DNA of 54,344 nt from an uncultured Pelagibacteraceae bacterium (GTDB lineage: Bacteria; Pseudomonadota; Alphaproteobacteria; Pelagibacterales; Pelagibacteraceae): contig CACEXM010000008.1 of NCBI GenBank assembly GCA_902563555.1, forward strand, positions 1 through 54,344, in the 5' to 3' direction. How positions within the stretch are numbered: the first letter of the stretch is position 1; each line of letters begins with the position of its first letter. Both the position numbers and the translations under genes were made by a program. Of the stretch, positions 1-8,600 are shown piece by piece. Under the pieces are notes generated by a model. That model was not told the DNA's origin and did not search any database. It saw only the letters and a program-made list of their open reading frames with translations.

Positions 1-1386
1 CCATTAAATGTTTACGATATTAAGAAATACTCATTTGATAAAAATATTGTTGAAAATGAGATACCAGTACTTGGTATTTGTTTTGGTCATCAAATTTTGT
101 CTAAAATAAAGGGTGGAAAAGTAAAACAATCAAAACATAGAGAATTCGGTCTAGCTAATATCTTCAAAAAAAATAATAGTCCGTTAATAAAAAATTATTT
201 TAAAAATAGGAAATATGTGAAAGTTTGGATGAGTCATGCTGATCAAGTCTCCAAATTACCAAAAAATTTTAAAGTTATTGCATCTAGTCAAAATTCGAAG
301 TTTGCAATTGTGGAAAATAGCCTGAAAAGAATTTATGGAGTACAATTTCATCCCGAAGTAACTCACACAGAGAATGGTAAAATAATAATTAGAAACTTCA
401 TTTTTTCAATTTGTAAGATAAAAAAAAATTGGTCAGTAAAAAATCAAAAAATGAAATTAATAACAGAGATAAGAAATAAAGTTGGAAAAAATAAAGTAAT
501 TTGCGCTTTGTCTGGAGGTGTAGATAGCAGTGTAGTTGCGCAATTAATAAACAAAGCAATAGGAAAAAAACTATATTGCATTTTCGTAAATACAGGTCTT
601 TTAAGAAAAAATGAGGAAAAACAAGTAGTTAATACGTTCAAAAAGAGATTAAAAATTAATCTAATTTATGTGAACGCTGAAAAAGAGTTTTTAAGAAAAC
701 TTAAAAATATTTCAGATCCAGAAAAAAAGAGAAAAATAATAGGAAATCTTTTTATAAAAATTTTTGAAAGATATGCCAAGAAAATTAAAAATGTAAGATT
801 TTTAGCTCAAGGAACTCTTTATCCAGATTTAATTGAGAGTAAATCTGTTACAGGTAGTCAAACCTCTAAAATTAAATCACATCATAATGTAGGTGGCCTT
901 CCAAAAAAAATGAAACTTAAATTAGTAGAGCCCTTAAGATTTTTATTTAAGGATGAAGTGAGAAAATTAGGTTTAGATCTAAATTTAAATAAAGAAATTA
1001 TCTCTAGACATCCTTTTCCTGGACCAGGTCTAGCAATAAGAATGCCAGGAAAAATAACAAAAGAAAAAATTAAAATTCTAAAGGAAGCTGATCATTATTT
1101 TATTACTGCTTTAAAAGAACATGGTTTTTATAATAAAATTTGGCAAGCTTATGCTGCCTTACTTCCTGTTAAGACTGTAGGTGTAATGGGTGATAATAGA
1201 ACTTATGAATATTTGTGTCTATTGAGAGCTATTACCTCTGAGGATGGTATGACAGCAGACTTTTATGAATTTAAAAAGCCTTTTATTCAAATGATTTCAA
1301 ATAAAATTGTAAATAGTATTAGAGGAATAAATAGGGTAGTTTATGACGTTACATCTAAGCCACCTAGTACTATTGAGCTTGAATGA
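1..1386 (+). CDS. guaA: GMP synthase (glutamine-hydrolysing), 5'-truncated
   Basis: Converts XMP to GMP using glutamine and ATP in the cytoplasmic purine pathway. The frame is open from the first base, so the gene starts upstream of the window; the in-frame TTG at 97 is not the start. Bases 73-93 encode GICFGHQ, the class I glutamine amidotransferase nucleophile motif (Cys codon 79-81). The ATP-pyrophosphatase P-loop SGGVDSS is at 511-531. The C-terminus ends with [16 protein letters not shown], typical of the GuaA dimerisation domain. The stop codon overlaps the panB start (ATGA). The missing part is the N-terminal portion of the amidotransferase domain. Family assignment is secure. Confidence 0.97.
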   Translation, partial: PLNVYDIKKYSFDKNIVENEIPVLGICFGHQILSKIKGGKVKQSKHREFGLANIFKKNNSPLIKNYFKNRKYVKVWMSHADQVSKLPKNFKVIASSQNSKFAIVENSLKRIYGVQFHPEVTHTENGKIIIRNFIFSICKIKKNWSVKNQKMKLITEIRNKVGKNKVICALSGGVDSSVVAQLINKAIGKKLYCIFVNTGLLRKNEEKQVVNTFKKRLKINLIYVNAEKEFLRKLKNISDPEKKRKIIGNLFIKIFERYAKKIKNVRFLAQGTLYPDLIESKSVTGSQTSKIKSHHNVGGLPKKMKLKLVEPLRFLFKDEVRKLGLDLNLNKEIISRHPFPGPGLAIRMPGKITKEKIKILKEADHYFITALKEHGFYNKIWQAYAALLPVKTVGVMGDNRTYEYLCLLRAITSEDGMTADFYEFKKPFIQMISNKIVNSIRGINRVVYDVTSKPPSTIELE

Positions 1387-2153
1387 AAAAAATTAAAAAC
1401 ATTGTTGACAAAAAAAATAAATCTAAAATTGTATGTCTTACAGCTTACTCAAAAAATATCGCAGAAGAGGTTGACAAACATGTTGATATTATTTTAGTTG
1501 GAGATTCCTTAGGCTCTGTTTTATATAATTATTCTTCAACAAAAAAAGTCACCTTAACAGAAATGATCAATCACTCCAAAAGTGTTAGATTGGGTATTAA
1601 AAAAAGTTTAATGGTTGTTGATATGCCTTTTAAAACTTATAGTACTAAGTCTCTAGCATTAAAAAATTCTAAGAAAATTCTAAAAGAGACTAAATGTGAT
1701 GCAGTAAAATTAGAAGGTGGCAAAAGGGTTATCGAACAAATAAAGTTTTTAATTAAAAATAAGATCCCAGTAATGGGTCATATTGGTCTACTTCCTCAAT
1801 CAACAAAAAAATTTAAATCTAAGGGAAAAACGAATAGTGAAATAAAAAACTTAATAAGTGATGCAATGTTGCTACAAGAAAGCGGAGTATTTGCAATTGT
1901 TTTAGAGTGTGTAAAATCCGAAATTGCAAAACTCATTACTCAAAAATTGAATATTCCAACAATTGGAATTGGTTCATCTGTGTATTGTGATGGTCAAGTT
2001 TTAGTGACTGATGATTTAATTGGATTAAATCATACTAACATTAAATTTGTTAAAAGGTTTTCTAATGTTAAAAAGTATATCAATGTTGGTATTAGAAAGT
2101 ATGCTTCAGATGTTAGGAAAAAAAAATACCCTACAAAAAAACATTCTTATTAG
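1383..2153 (+). CDS. panB: 3-methyl-2-oxobutanoate hydroxymethyltransferase
   Basis: Ketopantoate hydroxymethyltransferase transfers a one-carbon unit from 5,10-methylene-THF to 2-oxoisovalerate, the first committed step of pantothenate synthesis. The 256 aa length is normal. Family motifs seen are [12 protein letters not shown] near residue 37, DAVKLEGG near 105, [12 protein letters not shown] near 129 and [15 protein letters not shown] near 192. The metal-binding Asp of VGDS and the Glu of KLEGG are present. The start ATG overlaps the guaA stop by 4 nt, which suggests translational coupling. The lysine-rich C-terminal tail overlaps the convergent TerC gene by 4 nt. No panC is visible in this window. 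Confidence 0.95.
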   Translation: MKKIKNIVDKKNKSKIVCLTAYSKNIAEEVDKHVDIILVGDSLGSVLYNYSSTKKVTLTEMINHSKSVRLGIKKSLMVVDMPFKTYSTKSLALKNSKKILKETKCDAVKLEGGKRVIEQIKFLIKNKIPVMGHIGLLPQSTKKFKSKGKTNSEIKNLISDAMLLQESGVFAIVLECVKSEIAKLITQKLNIPTIGIGSSVYCDGQVLVTDDLIGLNHTNIKFVKRFSNVKKYINVGIRKYASDVRKKKYPTKKHSY

Positions 2154-2761
2154 AAATATTTTTTAAATTCTTCATTTATAGACAATATATCTAGATCAAC
2201 TAGACCACCAATTACCAGTTGAAGAGCAACAAGCAAGATAAACCCTAAACCCACATAAGCAATCCATAGATGTTTTTGAATATAGTTTGCAAGATAGGTT
2301 GCCATAGCACCTGTGAGAATAACTGATAATACAAGACCAAAAATCATAAAACCAAAATTACCCTTCGCTGCCCCAACAACTCCAATTACGTTATCAAAAC
2401 TTATCGTAATATCAGCAAATAAAACTTTATACACACTTTGAATATACGAAGGCTCTTTTGATTTTTTAGTTGGAGATTTAACTTTTTTAATTTCAAAAAG
2501 ATCTTTTCTTAAATCATTAACAATCCAAATTAATAGCAAACCACCTAAGATTTTTATAAAATAAAATTCAAATAAATATGTAGCAAATAGTGCAAAAACA
2601 ATTTTGAATATTAATGCTCCTGCCACACCCCATAAAATAATTTGTCTTCTATTTTTTGGCGCAAAATTAGCTGCAATTAATCCAATAATGATTGCATTAT
2701 CTGCTGCCAAGATTATATCAATGAAAATAATCTGAACTAATATGAGTGCTTCTTCTAACAA
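2150..2761 (-). CDS. TerC-family integral membrane protein
   Basis: A 203 aa polytopic membrane protein with about six hydrophobic segments. It carries the paired acidic motifs of the TerC superfamily: DIILAADNAIIIG in the first membrane segment (residues 15-27) and ITISFDNVIGVVG in the middle (about 117-129). TerC proteins are linked to metal handling (manganese efflux, tellurium resistance) at the inner membrane; the exact substrate here cannot be read from sequence. A charged loop rich in Lys (residues 85-105) separates the two halves. It converges with panB and is divergent from dctP, so it probably has its own promoter in the gap before 2875. Confidence 0.88.
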   Translation of the reverse strand: MLEEALILVQIIFIDIILAADNAIIIGLIAANFAPKNRRQIILWGVAGALIFKIVFALFATYLFEFYFIKILGGLLLIWIVNDLRKDLFEIKKVKSPTKKSKEPSYIQSVYKVLFADITISFDNVIGVVGAAKGNFGFMIFGLVLSVILTGAMATYLANYIQKHLWIAYVGLGFILLVALQLVIGGLVDLDILSINEEFKKYF

Positions 2762-2785
2762 AGTAAGACTATAGTATTAGATATT

Positions 2786-2870
2786 TTAAATTATTCAATC
2801 AAAAGTAGTATAATTTTTTTATTGATAATTATTTTAATACATAATGAAATGGTTTTGAAAAAAATGGAGG
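2786..2870 (+). promoter_or_regulatory. Putative promoter and strong ribosome-binding site of dctP
   Basis: A perfect TATAAT lies at 2809-2814 with a weak TTAAAT 17 bp upstream at 2786-2791. The sequence TGGAGG at 2865-2870, four bases before the dctP ATG at 2875, is one of the strongest Shine-Dalgarno sequences in the window; most other starts have poor ones. This fits high expression of a periplasmic binding protein. The -35 call is weak; the RBS is clear. Confidence 0.45.
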
Positions 2871-2874
2871 ATAA

Positions 2875-3846
2875 ATGAAATTCATAAAATACTTATCAAT
2901 TATTTTAGTTTCATCAATTTTGTCAATTAATTCTTCTTTTGCAGAAAAATGGGATATGGCATTAGCTTATGGTGCTGGTAATTTTCATTCTGCAAACGCA
3001 ACTGAATTTGCAAAAAATGTGACTGAAAAAACTGGTGGAAAACTTACAATAGTTACTCATCCAGGCGGCTCATTATTTAAAGGTGGAGAAATCTTTAGAG
3101 CTGTGAGAACTGGTCAAGCTCAAATTGGAGAAAGATTTATGTCAGCTTTAGGTAAAGAGGATCCTTTACTAGAAGTAGACTCACAGCCATTCTTGGCAAC
3201 ATCTTACTCGGATGCAATGAAATTATACAAAGCATCCAAAGCTGAGATCATTAAAGGCTTAGATAAAAAAGGTTTGGTATTTCTTTACGCTGTGCCATGG
3301 CCAGCACAAGGCTTATATAGCAAAAAGGAAATCAACTCTGTCAATGACCTTAAAGGTTTAAAGTTTAGAGCATATAATTCTGCAACAATTAGAATTGCTG
3401 AGCTAACAGGTATGGCGCCAACAAAAATTGAAGCTGCTGAAATTAGCCAAGCATTTTCTACAGGTGCTGTTGAAAGTATGATCACTTCCCCTACGACAGG
3501 AAAAAATTCTAAAATATGGGAAAATGGTGTGAAATATTTTTATGACATAGCAGCTTGGTTCCCAAAAAATATGGTGATTGTAAATAAAGATGCTTGGAAT
3601 AAACTTGATCAATCTACAAAAGATATAGTGATGAAACAAGCAGCTTTAGCGGAAAGAAAAGGCTGGCAATTATCTAAACAAGGAAATGTTAGTGATAAAA
3701 AAGCCTTAGCTAATGCTGGTATGGTAGTAGGTACCGTAAACGCATCTTTACAGGCTCATTTTGAAAAAGTAGGTGAGACGATGGCAAAGGAATGGTCTCA
3801 AAAAGCTGGTTCAAGAGGAGCAGCTGTCTTATCTAGTTATAAATAA
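2875..3846 (+). CDS. dctP: TRAP transporter periplasmic substrate-binding protein, DctP family
   Basis: Captures an organic acid substrate in the periplasm and delivers it to the DctQ/DctM membrane complex. The 323 aa protein begins with a Sec signal peptide (MKFIKYLSIILVSSILS, probable cleavage after SSFA). GGEIFRAVRTGQAQIG (about residue 69) and LKFRAYNSATIR followed by EAAEISQAFSTGAVESM (about 161-202) are DctP core motifs; the Arg of KFRAY is the position that binds the substrate carboxylate in this family. It is first in a dctP-dctQ-dctM operon and has a strong RBS. The substrate is not determinable; the nearby 5-oxoprolinase genes make an amino-acid-derived acid one possibility among many. 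Confidence 0.93.
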   Translation: MKFIKYLSIILVSSILSINSSFAEKWDMALAYGAGNFHSANATEFAKNVTEKTGGKLTIVTHPGGSLFKGGEIFRAVRTGQAQIGERFMSALGKEDPLLEVDSQPFLATSYSDAMKLYKASKAEIIKGLDKKGLVFLYAVPWPAQGLYSKKEINSVNDLKGLKFRAYNSATIRIAELTGMAPTKIEAAEISQAFSTGAVESMITSPTTGKNSKIWENGVKYFYDIAAWFPKNMVIVNKDAWNKLDQSTKDIVMKQAALAERKGWQLSKQGNVSDKKALANAGMVVGTVNASLQAHFEKVGETMAKEWSQKAGSRGAAVLSSYK

Positions 3847-3858
3847 TTGTTTATTAAA

Positions 3859-3890
3859 TTAAGGCCACTTATAATAATAAGTGGCCTTAA
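3859..3890 (+). terminator. Perfect 14-bp hairpin between dctP and dctQ (attenuator or 3'-end stabiliser)
   Basis: TTAAGGCCACTTAT at 3859-3872 is exactly complementary to ATAAGTGGCCTTAA at 3877-3890, with the four-base loop AATA. It begins 12 bases after the dctP stop and ends five bases before the dctQ ATG at 3896. Only a short AT stretch (attttatg) follows, not a long U-run, so it is more likely a partial terminator or an mRNA-stabilising hairpin than a full terminator. Either would give more DctP than DctQM. Confidence 0.75.
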
Positions 3891-3895
3891 ATTTT

Positions 3896-4378
3896 ATGCT
3901 AGAATCTTTAAATAAGAATCTTAACAAACTTTATAAATTTTCAGGTTATATCGCTGCAATATTTTTAGTTTTAGTAGCAGTATTTATTTTAACAGGTATT
4001 TCATCAAGAATATTTGGTTTTTATATCAGAGGTCTTGCAGAATACTCTGGTTATTGTATGGCTGCAGCATCTTTTTTTGCATTAGCTTATACATTTGTTG
4101 AAAATGGTCACATAAGAATTACTCTTTTTCTAGAAAAATTATCAGGGTTAAATAGAAAGTTTATTGAAATCTGGTGTCTTAGTGTAGCAACTTTTTTTTC
4201 AGGTTACTTAGCATTTTATTTTATTAAGATGTTACTTATTTCGTATAAATTTCAGGAAAGAAGCGAGGGAGCAGATGAGATTTTAATTTGGATACCTCAA
4301 TCGAGTGTAGCCCTTGGTTCTTCTATTTTTTTTATATGTGTTTTCCATCAACTAATTTTGATATTTAAAAAAAAATAA
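3896..4378 (+). CDS. dctQ: TRAP transporter small permease, DctQ family
   Basis: A small four-helix membrane subunit that joins DctM to form the TRAP symporter. I chose the ATG at 3896 (MLESLNKNLNKLY, 160 aa) over the GTG at 3881, because the GTG lies inside the 3' arm of the dctP-dctQ hairpin and the extra residues look non-native. Hydrophobic segments sit at about residues 18-40, 50-72, 93-115 and 135-155, and the motif SGYCMAAASFFALAYTF is DctQ-like. The stop TAA is followed immediately by the dctM ATG. Confidence 0.88.
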   Translation: MLESLNKNLNKLYKFSGYIAAIFLVLVAVFILTGISSRIFGFYIRGLAEYSGYCMAAASFFALAYTFVENGHIRITLFLEKLSGLNRKFIEIWCLSVATFFSGYLAFYFIKMLLISYKFQERSEGADEILIWIPQSSVALGSSIFFICVFHQLILIFKKK

Positions 4379-5689
4379 ATGGCTGAAATTTTATTAACAA
4401 TATTTTTCATAAGTGTTTTATTATTTTTTCTTGGTTCTGGTATTTGGGTAGCCTTAAGCATGATTGGGGTATCCGCAATAGGTATGATGTTATTTACATC
4501 AAGACCAGTTGGAGATGCAATGGCGACAACAATATGGGGTACTTCATCATCATGGACACTTACAGCATTACCTTTATTTGTCTGGATGGGAGAAATTCTT
4601 TTTAGAACAAGACTATCTGAAAATTTGTTTAAAGGTTTATCTCCGTGGATGCAAAAATTACCAGGAGGTTTAATACATGTAAATGTAGTCGGTTGTGCTT
4701 TATTTGCTGCTATTTCAGGTTCCTCTGCAGCCACAGTTGCAACTGTAGGGAAGATGTCTATACCCGAGTTAAGAAAAAGAAATTATCCTGAGAAAATTTT
4801 ACTTGGTAGTCTTGCTGGTTCTGGAACACTAGGTTTATTGATACCTCCGTCAATAATTTTGATTATTTATGGAGTAGCAGTTCAAGAGTCTATTGCAAAA
4901 TTATTTATTGCTGGAATTTTACCTGGGATAATGATTGCATTAATTTTTATGTCATATGTTATTTTTTGGTCTTTGATTAACAAAAAACAAATGCCCAAAA
5001 TTGTGGAAGAATATTCAATTTTTGAAAAGATAAAAAGATCTAAACAACTTTTACCTGTTATAATTTTAATTTCAGCTGTTATAGGTTCAATATATACTGG
5101 TATAGCTACAGCTACTGAGGCAGCATCTCTAGGAGTTGTTGGAGCTTTAATTTTATCATATTTTCAAAAAAGTTTAACTTTGGAAACTTTTAAAACATCC
5201 TTATTAGGTGCAACAAAAACTTCTTGTATGATTGCATTTATCTTAGCAGGTTCAACATTTTTATCTTTGGCAATGGGTTTTACAGGTTTACCAAGAAACT
5301 TAGCAATGTGGATTCAGAATATGGATTTATCTCCATATGTATTAATTTTTGTTTTAATGATTTTTTATATAATTTTAGGAATGTTTCTTGATGGTATCTC
5401 AGCTGTGGTATTAACTATGGCCATTATAGAACCAATGATTAGACAAGCAGGTTTTGACATGATTTGGTTTGGTATATTTTTAGTTATTGTTGTAGAGATG
5501 GCACAGATAACACCACCCGTGGGTTTTAATTTATTTGTTCTGCAAGGTATGGCAAACAAAGACATGGGTTATATTGCTCGAAGTGCGTTTCCATTGTTTT
5601 TGTTAATGGTTCTAGCAGTTATCTTAGTTGTGATTTTCCCAGAGATTGCTTTGTGGCTACCAGAGCAAATGATTAAAAATATTAATTAA
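4379..5689 (+). CDS. dctM: TRAP transporter large permease, DctM family
   Basis: The ion-coupled transport subunit of the TRAP system in the inner membrane. At 436 aa it has the usual DctM length with about 11-12 hydrophobic segments. Family motifs are ALPLFVWMGEILF (about residue 61), GGLIHVNVVGCALFAAISGSS (about 98), GSGTLGLLIPPSIILIIYG (about 146) and the C-terminal EMAQITPPVGFNLFV (about 371). It starts directly after the dctQ stop. Its last 4 nt overlap the convergent TPR gene. Confidence 0.95.
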   Translation: MAEILLTIFFISVLLFFLGSGIWVALSMIGVSAIGMMLFTSRPVGDAMATTIWGTSSSWTLTALPLFVWMGEILFRTRLSENLFKGLSPWMQKLPGGLIHVNVVGCALFAAISGSSAATVATVGKMSIPELRKRNYPEKILLGSLAGSGTLGLLIPPSIILIIYGVAVQESIAKLFIAGILPGIMIALIFMSYVIFWSLINKKQMPKIVEEYSIFEKIKRSKQLLPVIILISAVIGSIYTGIATATEAASLGVVGALILSYFQKSLTLETFKTSLLGATKTSCMIAFILAGSTFLSLAMGFTGLPRNLAMWIQNMDLSPYVLIFVLMIFYIILGMFLDGISAVVLTMAIIEPMIRQAGFDMIWFGIFLVIVVEMAQITPPVGFNLFVLQGMANKDMGYIARSAFPLFLLMVLAVILVVIFPEIALWLPEQMIKNIN

Positions 5690-6186
5690 TACTTAGAAAT
5701 TTTTTCTCCAGCTATAATTGCTTTTAGGTCATCATACTCTTTACAATCGCAACCTTTTAAAACTTCTAATCTTTCAACTGCAAGATTGTGTCTATTTGTT
5801 GCTACGTAAAGTTCACCTAAATATTCATTAATACCAATGTGGTAAGGACTGATAGCTAAACCTTGAAGATAATATTTTTCTCCATTTTCAAAATCACCTA
5901 ATTTTCTAGATGTAAAACCTAAATAATTTAAAGTATCTGGCTTATTTGGTTTTTTGTTATTTGATTTAAGTAAAAGTTTTAAAGCTTTTTCATAACTTGA
6001 TTGTGCTTTATCTTTTTTTCCTTTTTTTTCATATTTATTTGCAGATTTTATTAATTTAACTGCTTTTTCATAATTTGTTTTGGTTTTTGGACCATCACCT
6101 TCTCCTCCACTACTAGATCCTGCAGAATAAGAATTTGATACTAAAGTTATAGACAATATAATTGTGAAAAATATTTTTTTAATCAT
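5686..6186 (-). CDS. Secreted tetratricopeptide-repeat protein
   Basis: A 166 aa protein with a signal peptide (MIKKIFFTIILSITLVSNSYSA) followed by a Ser/Gly-rich linker, then TPR-like helices from about residue 38: YEKAVKLIKSANKYEKKGK, AQSSYEKALKLLLK, and a clearer repeat pair around LNYLGFTSRKLGDFENGEKYY and INEYLGELYVATNRHNLAVE. The segment GCDCKEY near residue 146 holds a Cys pair. This looks like a periplasmic TPR scaffold; its partners are unknown. It overlaps the end of pxpA by 8 nt and is probably co-transcribed with it. Confidence 0.75.
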   Translation of the reverse strand: MIKKIFFTIILSITLVSNSYSAGSSSGGEGDGPKTKTNYEKAVKLIKSANKYEKKGKKDKAQSSYEKALKLLLKSNNKKPNKPDTLNYLGFTSRKLGDFENGEKYYLQGLAISPYHIGINEYLGELYVATNRHNLAVERLEVLKGCDCKEYDDLKAIIAGEKISKY

Positions 6187-6958
6187 TTTTAAACTTCTTC
6201 ATTTTATTTAAAGGTTTTAGTTTGAGTCCATTATTTAATAAGTTATCTTTGATAGACTTAGCAGTCGCTAATGAGCTCATATTGTCTCCATGTATACACA
6301 CAGAGTCGATTTCACAAGGTATTTGCTTTCCACTGTGACAATTAAGCGACTGATTTTTAACCATACTTAAAACGTGTGTTTTTGCCTGTTCTGGATCTGT
6401 AATTAAAGCATGAGGTTTTTTTCGGGATACAAGATTACCGTCATCCTCATAATTTCTGTCTGCAAATATCTCGCAAGCTATTTTCATATCAAGTTTTTTT
6501 GCAGCTTCCTCCATTTTAGATCCAGTGGGGACCAAATAAATTAAATCTTTGCTAATTCCTTTTATACTTTTTGCAAGTATTGTTGCTAACTCAATATTTT
6601 CACATGCCATATTATTTAAAGCTCCATGAGGCTTAATATGTGTAACGTTTTCTCCTTGTTCTAATGCTTTCTTTTGAAGAATATCATATTGATCAATTAT
6701 GAGTTTTTGAATTTCTGAATCAGATAAATTCATTCTTTCTCTTCCAAAATTTTCTGGATCATTGAAAGATGGATGCGCACCGATACTTACACCATTTTTT
6801 TTTGATATTTCTATGACTTGGCTCATAGTTTCCTCATCTCCAGCATGGTATCCACAAGCAACATTTGCAGAATTAACTATTTCCAATAATTCTGGATCAT
6901 GTTTATTTGAATGGTGTTTCGATTTTTCTCCTAAATCACAATTTATATTAATTTCCAT
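6179..6958 (-). CDS. pxpA: 5-oxoprolinase subunit A (LamB/YcsF family)
   Basis: With PxpB and PxpC it hydrolyses 5-oxoproline (pyroglutamate) to glutamate with ATP. The N-terminus MEININCDLGE, followed by NSANVACGYHAGDE and IGAHPSFND, is the LamB/YcsF signature; CIHGDN near the C-terminus is also typical. I chose the third in-frame ATG, at 6958 (259 aa), because the family usually begins with this Asn-Cys-Asp-Leu-Gly motif; an ATG at 6982 would add eight residues. No Shine-Dalgarno decides it. The gene is divergent from pxpB, a rearranged order compared with the usual pxpBCA operon. Confidence 0.92.
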   Translation of the reverse strand: MEININCDLGEKSKHHSNKHDPELLEIVNSANVACGYHAGDEETMSQVIEISKKNGVSIGAHPSFNDPENFGRERMNLSDSEIQKLIIDQYDILQKKALEQGENVTHIKPHGALNNMACENIELATILAKSIKGISKDLIYLVPTGSKMEEAAKKLDMKIACEIFADRNYEDDGNLVSRKKPHALITDPEQAKTHVLSMVKNQSLNCHSGKQIPCEIDSVCIHGDNMSSLATAKSIKDNLLNNGLKLKPLNKMKKFKND

Positions 6959-6985
6959 AGTCATAAATGTTAAGTATATCATGAG

Positions 6986-7660
6986 ATGATAAAAAATATA
7001 TTAAATCTTGGTGACGCAGCATTATATTGTGACTTTGGTAAAGACGTAAATAGAGAAACCAATACTCAAGTAATTAGATATTTCAAAAGTATTCAGAAAG
7101 AAAATATTGTATCAATAAATAATTTATCTCCCTCTTATAATAAATTAATAATTTCTTTTGATTTAAAAAAAACAAATTTTAAAGATTTAAAAAAGTTAAT
7201 AGAAAACCTTAATATTACAAATGAAGATGATCTAGAAAATAAAAAAATTGAGGTTCCAGTATGTTGTGACGAAAATTTTGCTTTAGATATAGTGAGATTG
7301 GAGAACAAACTCAATCTTAAAAGAGAAAAAATTTATGAAAATTTTTTTAGTAAAGAATTCTTTTGTTATATGACAGGCTTTATTGCGGGAATGCCTTTTT
7401 TAGGAGATTTATCTAAAAATATGAGAGCAAATCGTCTAGAAACTCCTAGAGTTAGAGTTCCAAAAGGATCAGTAGCTTTGACCGAACAGTTTGCAAATAT
7501 TTATACTTTTGAAAGTCCGGGTGGATGGAATGTTATCGGCAATAGTCCATTAAGAATATTTGATAGCTCAAAAGAGGAAAGCCCAAATTTAATAAATCCA
7601 GGTGATATTGTCTTATTTAAAGAAATATCAAAAAATCAGTATGAAAATTTTAATGAGTAA
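6986..7660 (+). CDS. pxpB: 5-oxoprolinase subunit B (KipI / allophanate hydrolase subunit 1 family)
   Basis: Subunit of ATP-dependent 5-oxoprolinase. The 224 aa sequence shows the family hallmarks FFCYMTGFIAGMPFLGDL (about residue 123), TPRVRVPKGSVALTEQFANIY (about 152) and ESPGGWNVIGNSPLRIFD (about 175), the cyclophilin-like KipI fold motifs. It starts only 27 nt from the divergent pxpA and overlaps pxpC by 8 nt. KipI-type annotations (kinase inhibitor) belong to the same family, but the complete pxpABC set here supports the 5-oxoprolinase role. Confidence 0.92.
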   Translation: MIKNILNLGDAALYCDFGKDVNRETNTQVIRYFKSIQKENIVSINNLSPSYNKLIISFDLKKTNFKDLKKLIENLNITNEDDLENKKIEVPVCCDENFALDIVRLENKLNLKREKIYENFFSKEFFCYMTGFIAGMPFLGDLSKNMRANRLETPRVRVPKGSVALTEQFANIYTFESPGGWNVIGNSPLRIFDSSKEESPNLINPGDIVLFKEISKNQYENFNE

Positions 7661-8600
7661 AAATTATTTTCAAGTTATCAGAGCAGGAATTAATACTACT
7701 TTTCAAGATGAGGGTCGAAAAAATCTTTATCATGTTGGAATTCCTTTTAGTGGAGCAATGGATAAAAGAAATTATCTATTATCAAATAAACTTGTTGGTA
7801 ATAAGATAAATTCACCTGCTTTAGAATTTGCATACCAAGGCCCTTTACTTAAATATTTTGGAAATAAAATTAATATTGCAATCACAGGTGATGTAAATTT
7901 CAGGATTAAAAAAAAAGATATAACTATTGATGGTAACTGTTATCAATCTTTAAATTTAGAAGATGGTGATGAACTAGATATTTTATCTACCAATAAGTCT
8001 GTGTACGGATATTTAGCTATTGGTGGTCAAATAGATTTAAAATATCAATGGTCTAGTTGTTCTACAAATACAAAAGCAATTATTGGTGCAAATGATGGTA
8101 AAAAGTTTAAAAATGAACAAGTAATAAATATTTCACAATTGAATAATCACTTAGTGGAAAAAAAATTAAATTATTTAAATACTAAAATAGAAAATATTAG
8201 AATAATTAAAGGAACAAATTTTGATTATTTTTCAGATAAAGGAAAAAAAATTTTTCTAGAAAAAGAATTTATTGTTTCAAAGTTAACTGATCGTATGGGT
8301 ATGAGGTTAGAAGGACCGAAAATAGAGAATATTATTGATACTAACATTAAATCAGAAGGATTAATAAAAGGAGTAATACAAGTGCCTGCAGATGGTAATC
8401 CTATTGTTATGCTTTCAGATCATGGAACTATAGGAGGCTATCCAAAAATAGGAGTAGTAATAAGTGCTGATTACGACAAATTAGTTCAACTATCACCAGG
8501 TTCTAAAATAAAGTTTAAGCAAGTTGATTTATCTAGCGCAGAAAATTTATTTAAGTTATATGACTTAGAAACTCAAAATTTAATTTCTCAAATTGAATGA
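7653..8600 (+). CDS. pxpC: 5-oxoprolinase subunit C (KipA / allophanate hydrolase subunit 2 family)
   Basis: Third subunit of 5-oxoprolinase. I chose the ATG at 7653 (MSKNYFQVIRAGINTTFQDEG, 315 aa). This overlaps the pxpB stop by 8 nt and matches the family N-terminus; an upstream start at 7602 would add 17 residues that only mirror the pxpB reading frame. Motifs are GIPFSGAMDKRNYLLSN (about residue 28), LEFAYQGP, SDRMGMRLEG (seen here as LTDRMGMRLEG) and the C-terminal MLSDHGTIGGYPKIGVV. It shares a 4-nt ATGA overlap with the EamA transporter downstream. Confidence 0.93.
   Translation: MSKNYFQVIRAGINTTFQDEGRKNLYHVGIPFSGAMDKRNYLLSNKLVGNKINSPALEFAYQGPLLKYFGNKINIAITGDVNFRIKKKDITIDGNCYQSLNLEDGDELDILSTNKSVYGYLAIGGQIDLKYQWSSCSTNTKAIIGANDGKKFKNEQVINISQLNNHLVEKKLNYLNTKIENIRIIKGTNFDYFSDKGKKIFLEKEFIVSKLTDRMGMRLEGPKIENIIDTNIKSEGLIKGVIQVPADGNPIVMLSDHGTIGGYPKIGVVISADYDKLVQLSPGSKIKFKQVDLSSAENLFKLYDLETQNLISQIE

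Noticed and set aside
97..99. In-frame TTG as a start for the first gene
   Set aside because: The frame is open upstream to the window edge and encodes the GICFGHQ amidotransferase motif, so the gene is truncated by the window, not started here.
3285..3639. Antisense reading frames opposite dctP (66 and 78 codons)
   Set aside because: They mirror a well-conserved gene, have no recognisable domain and no ribosome-binding site.
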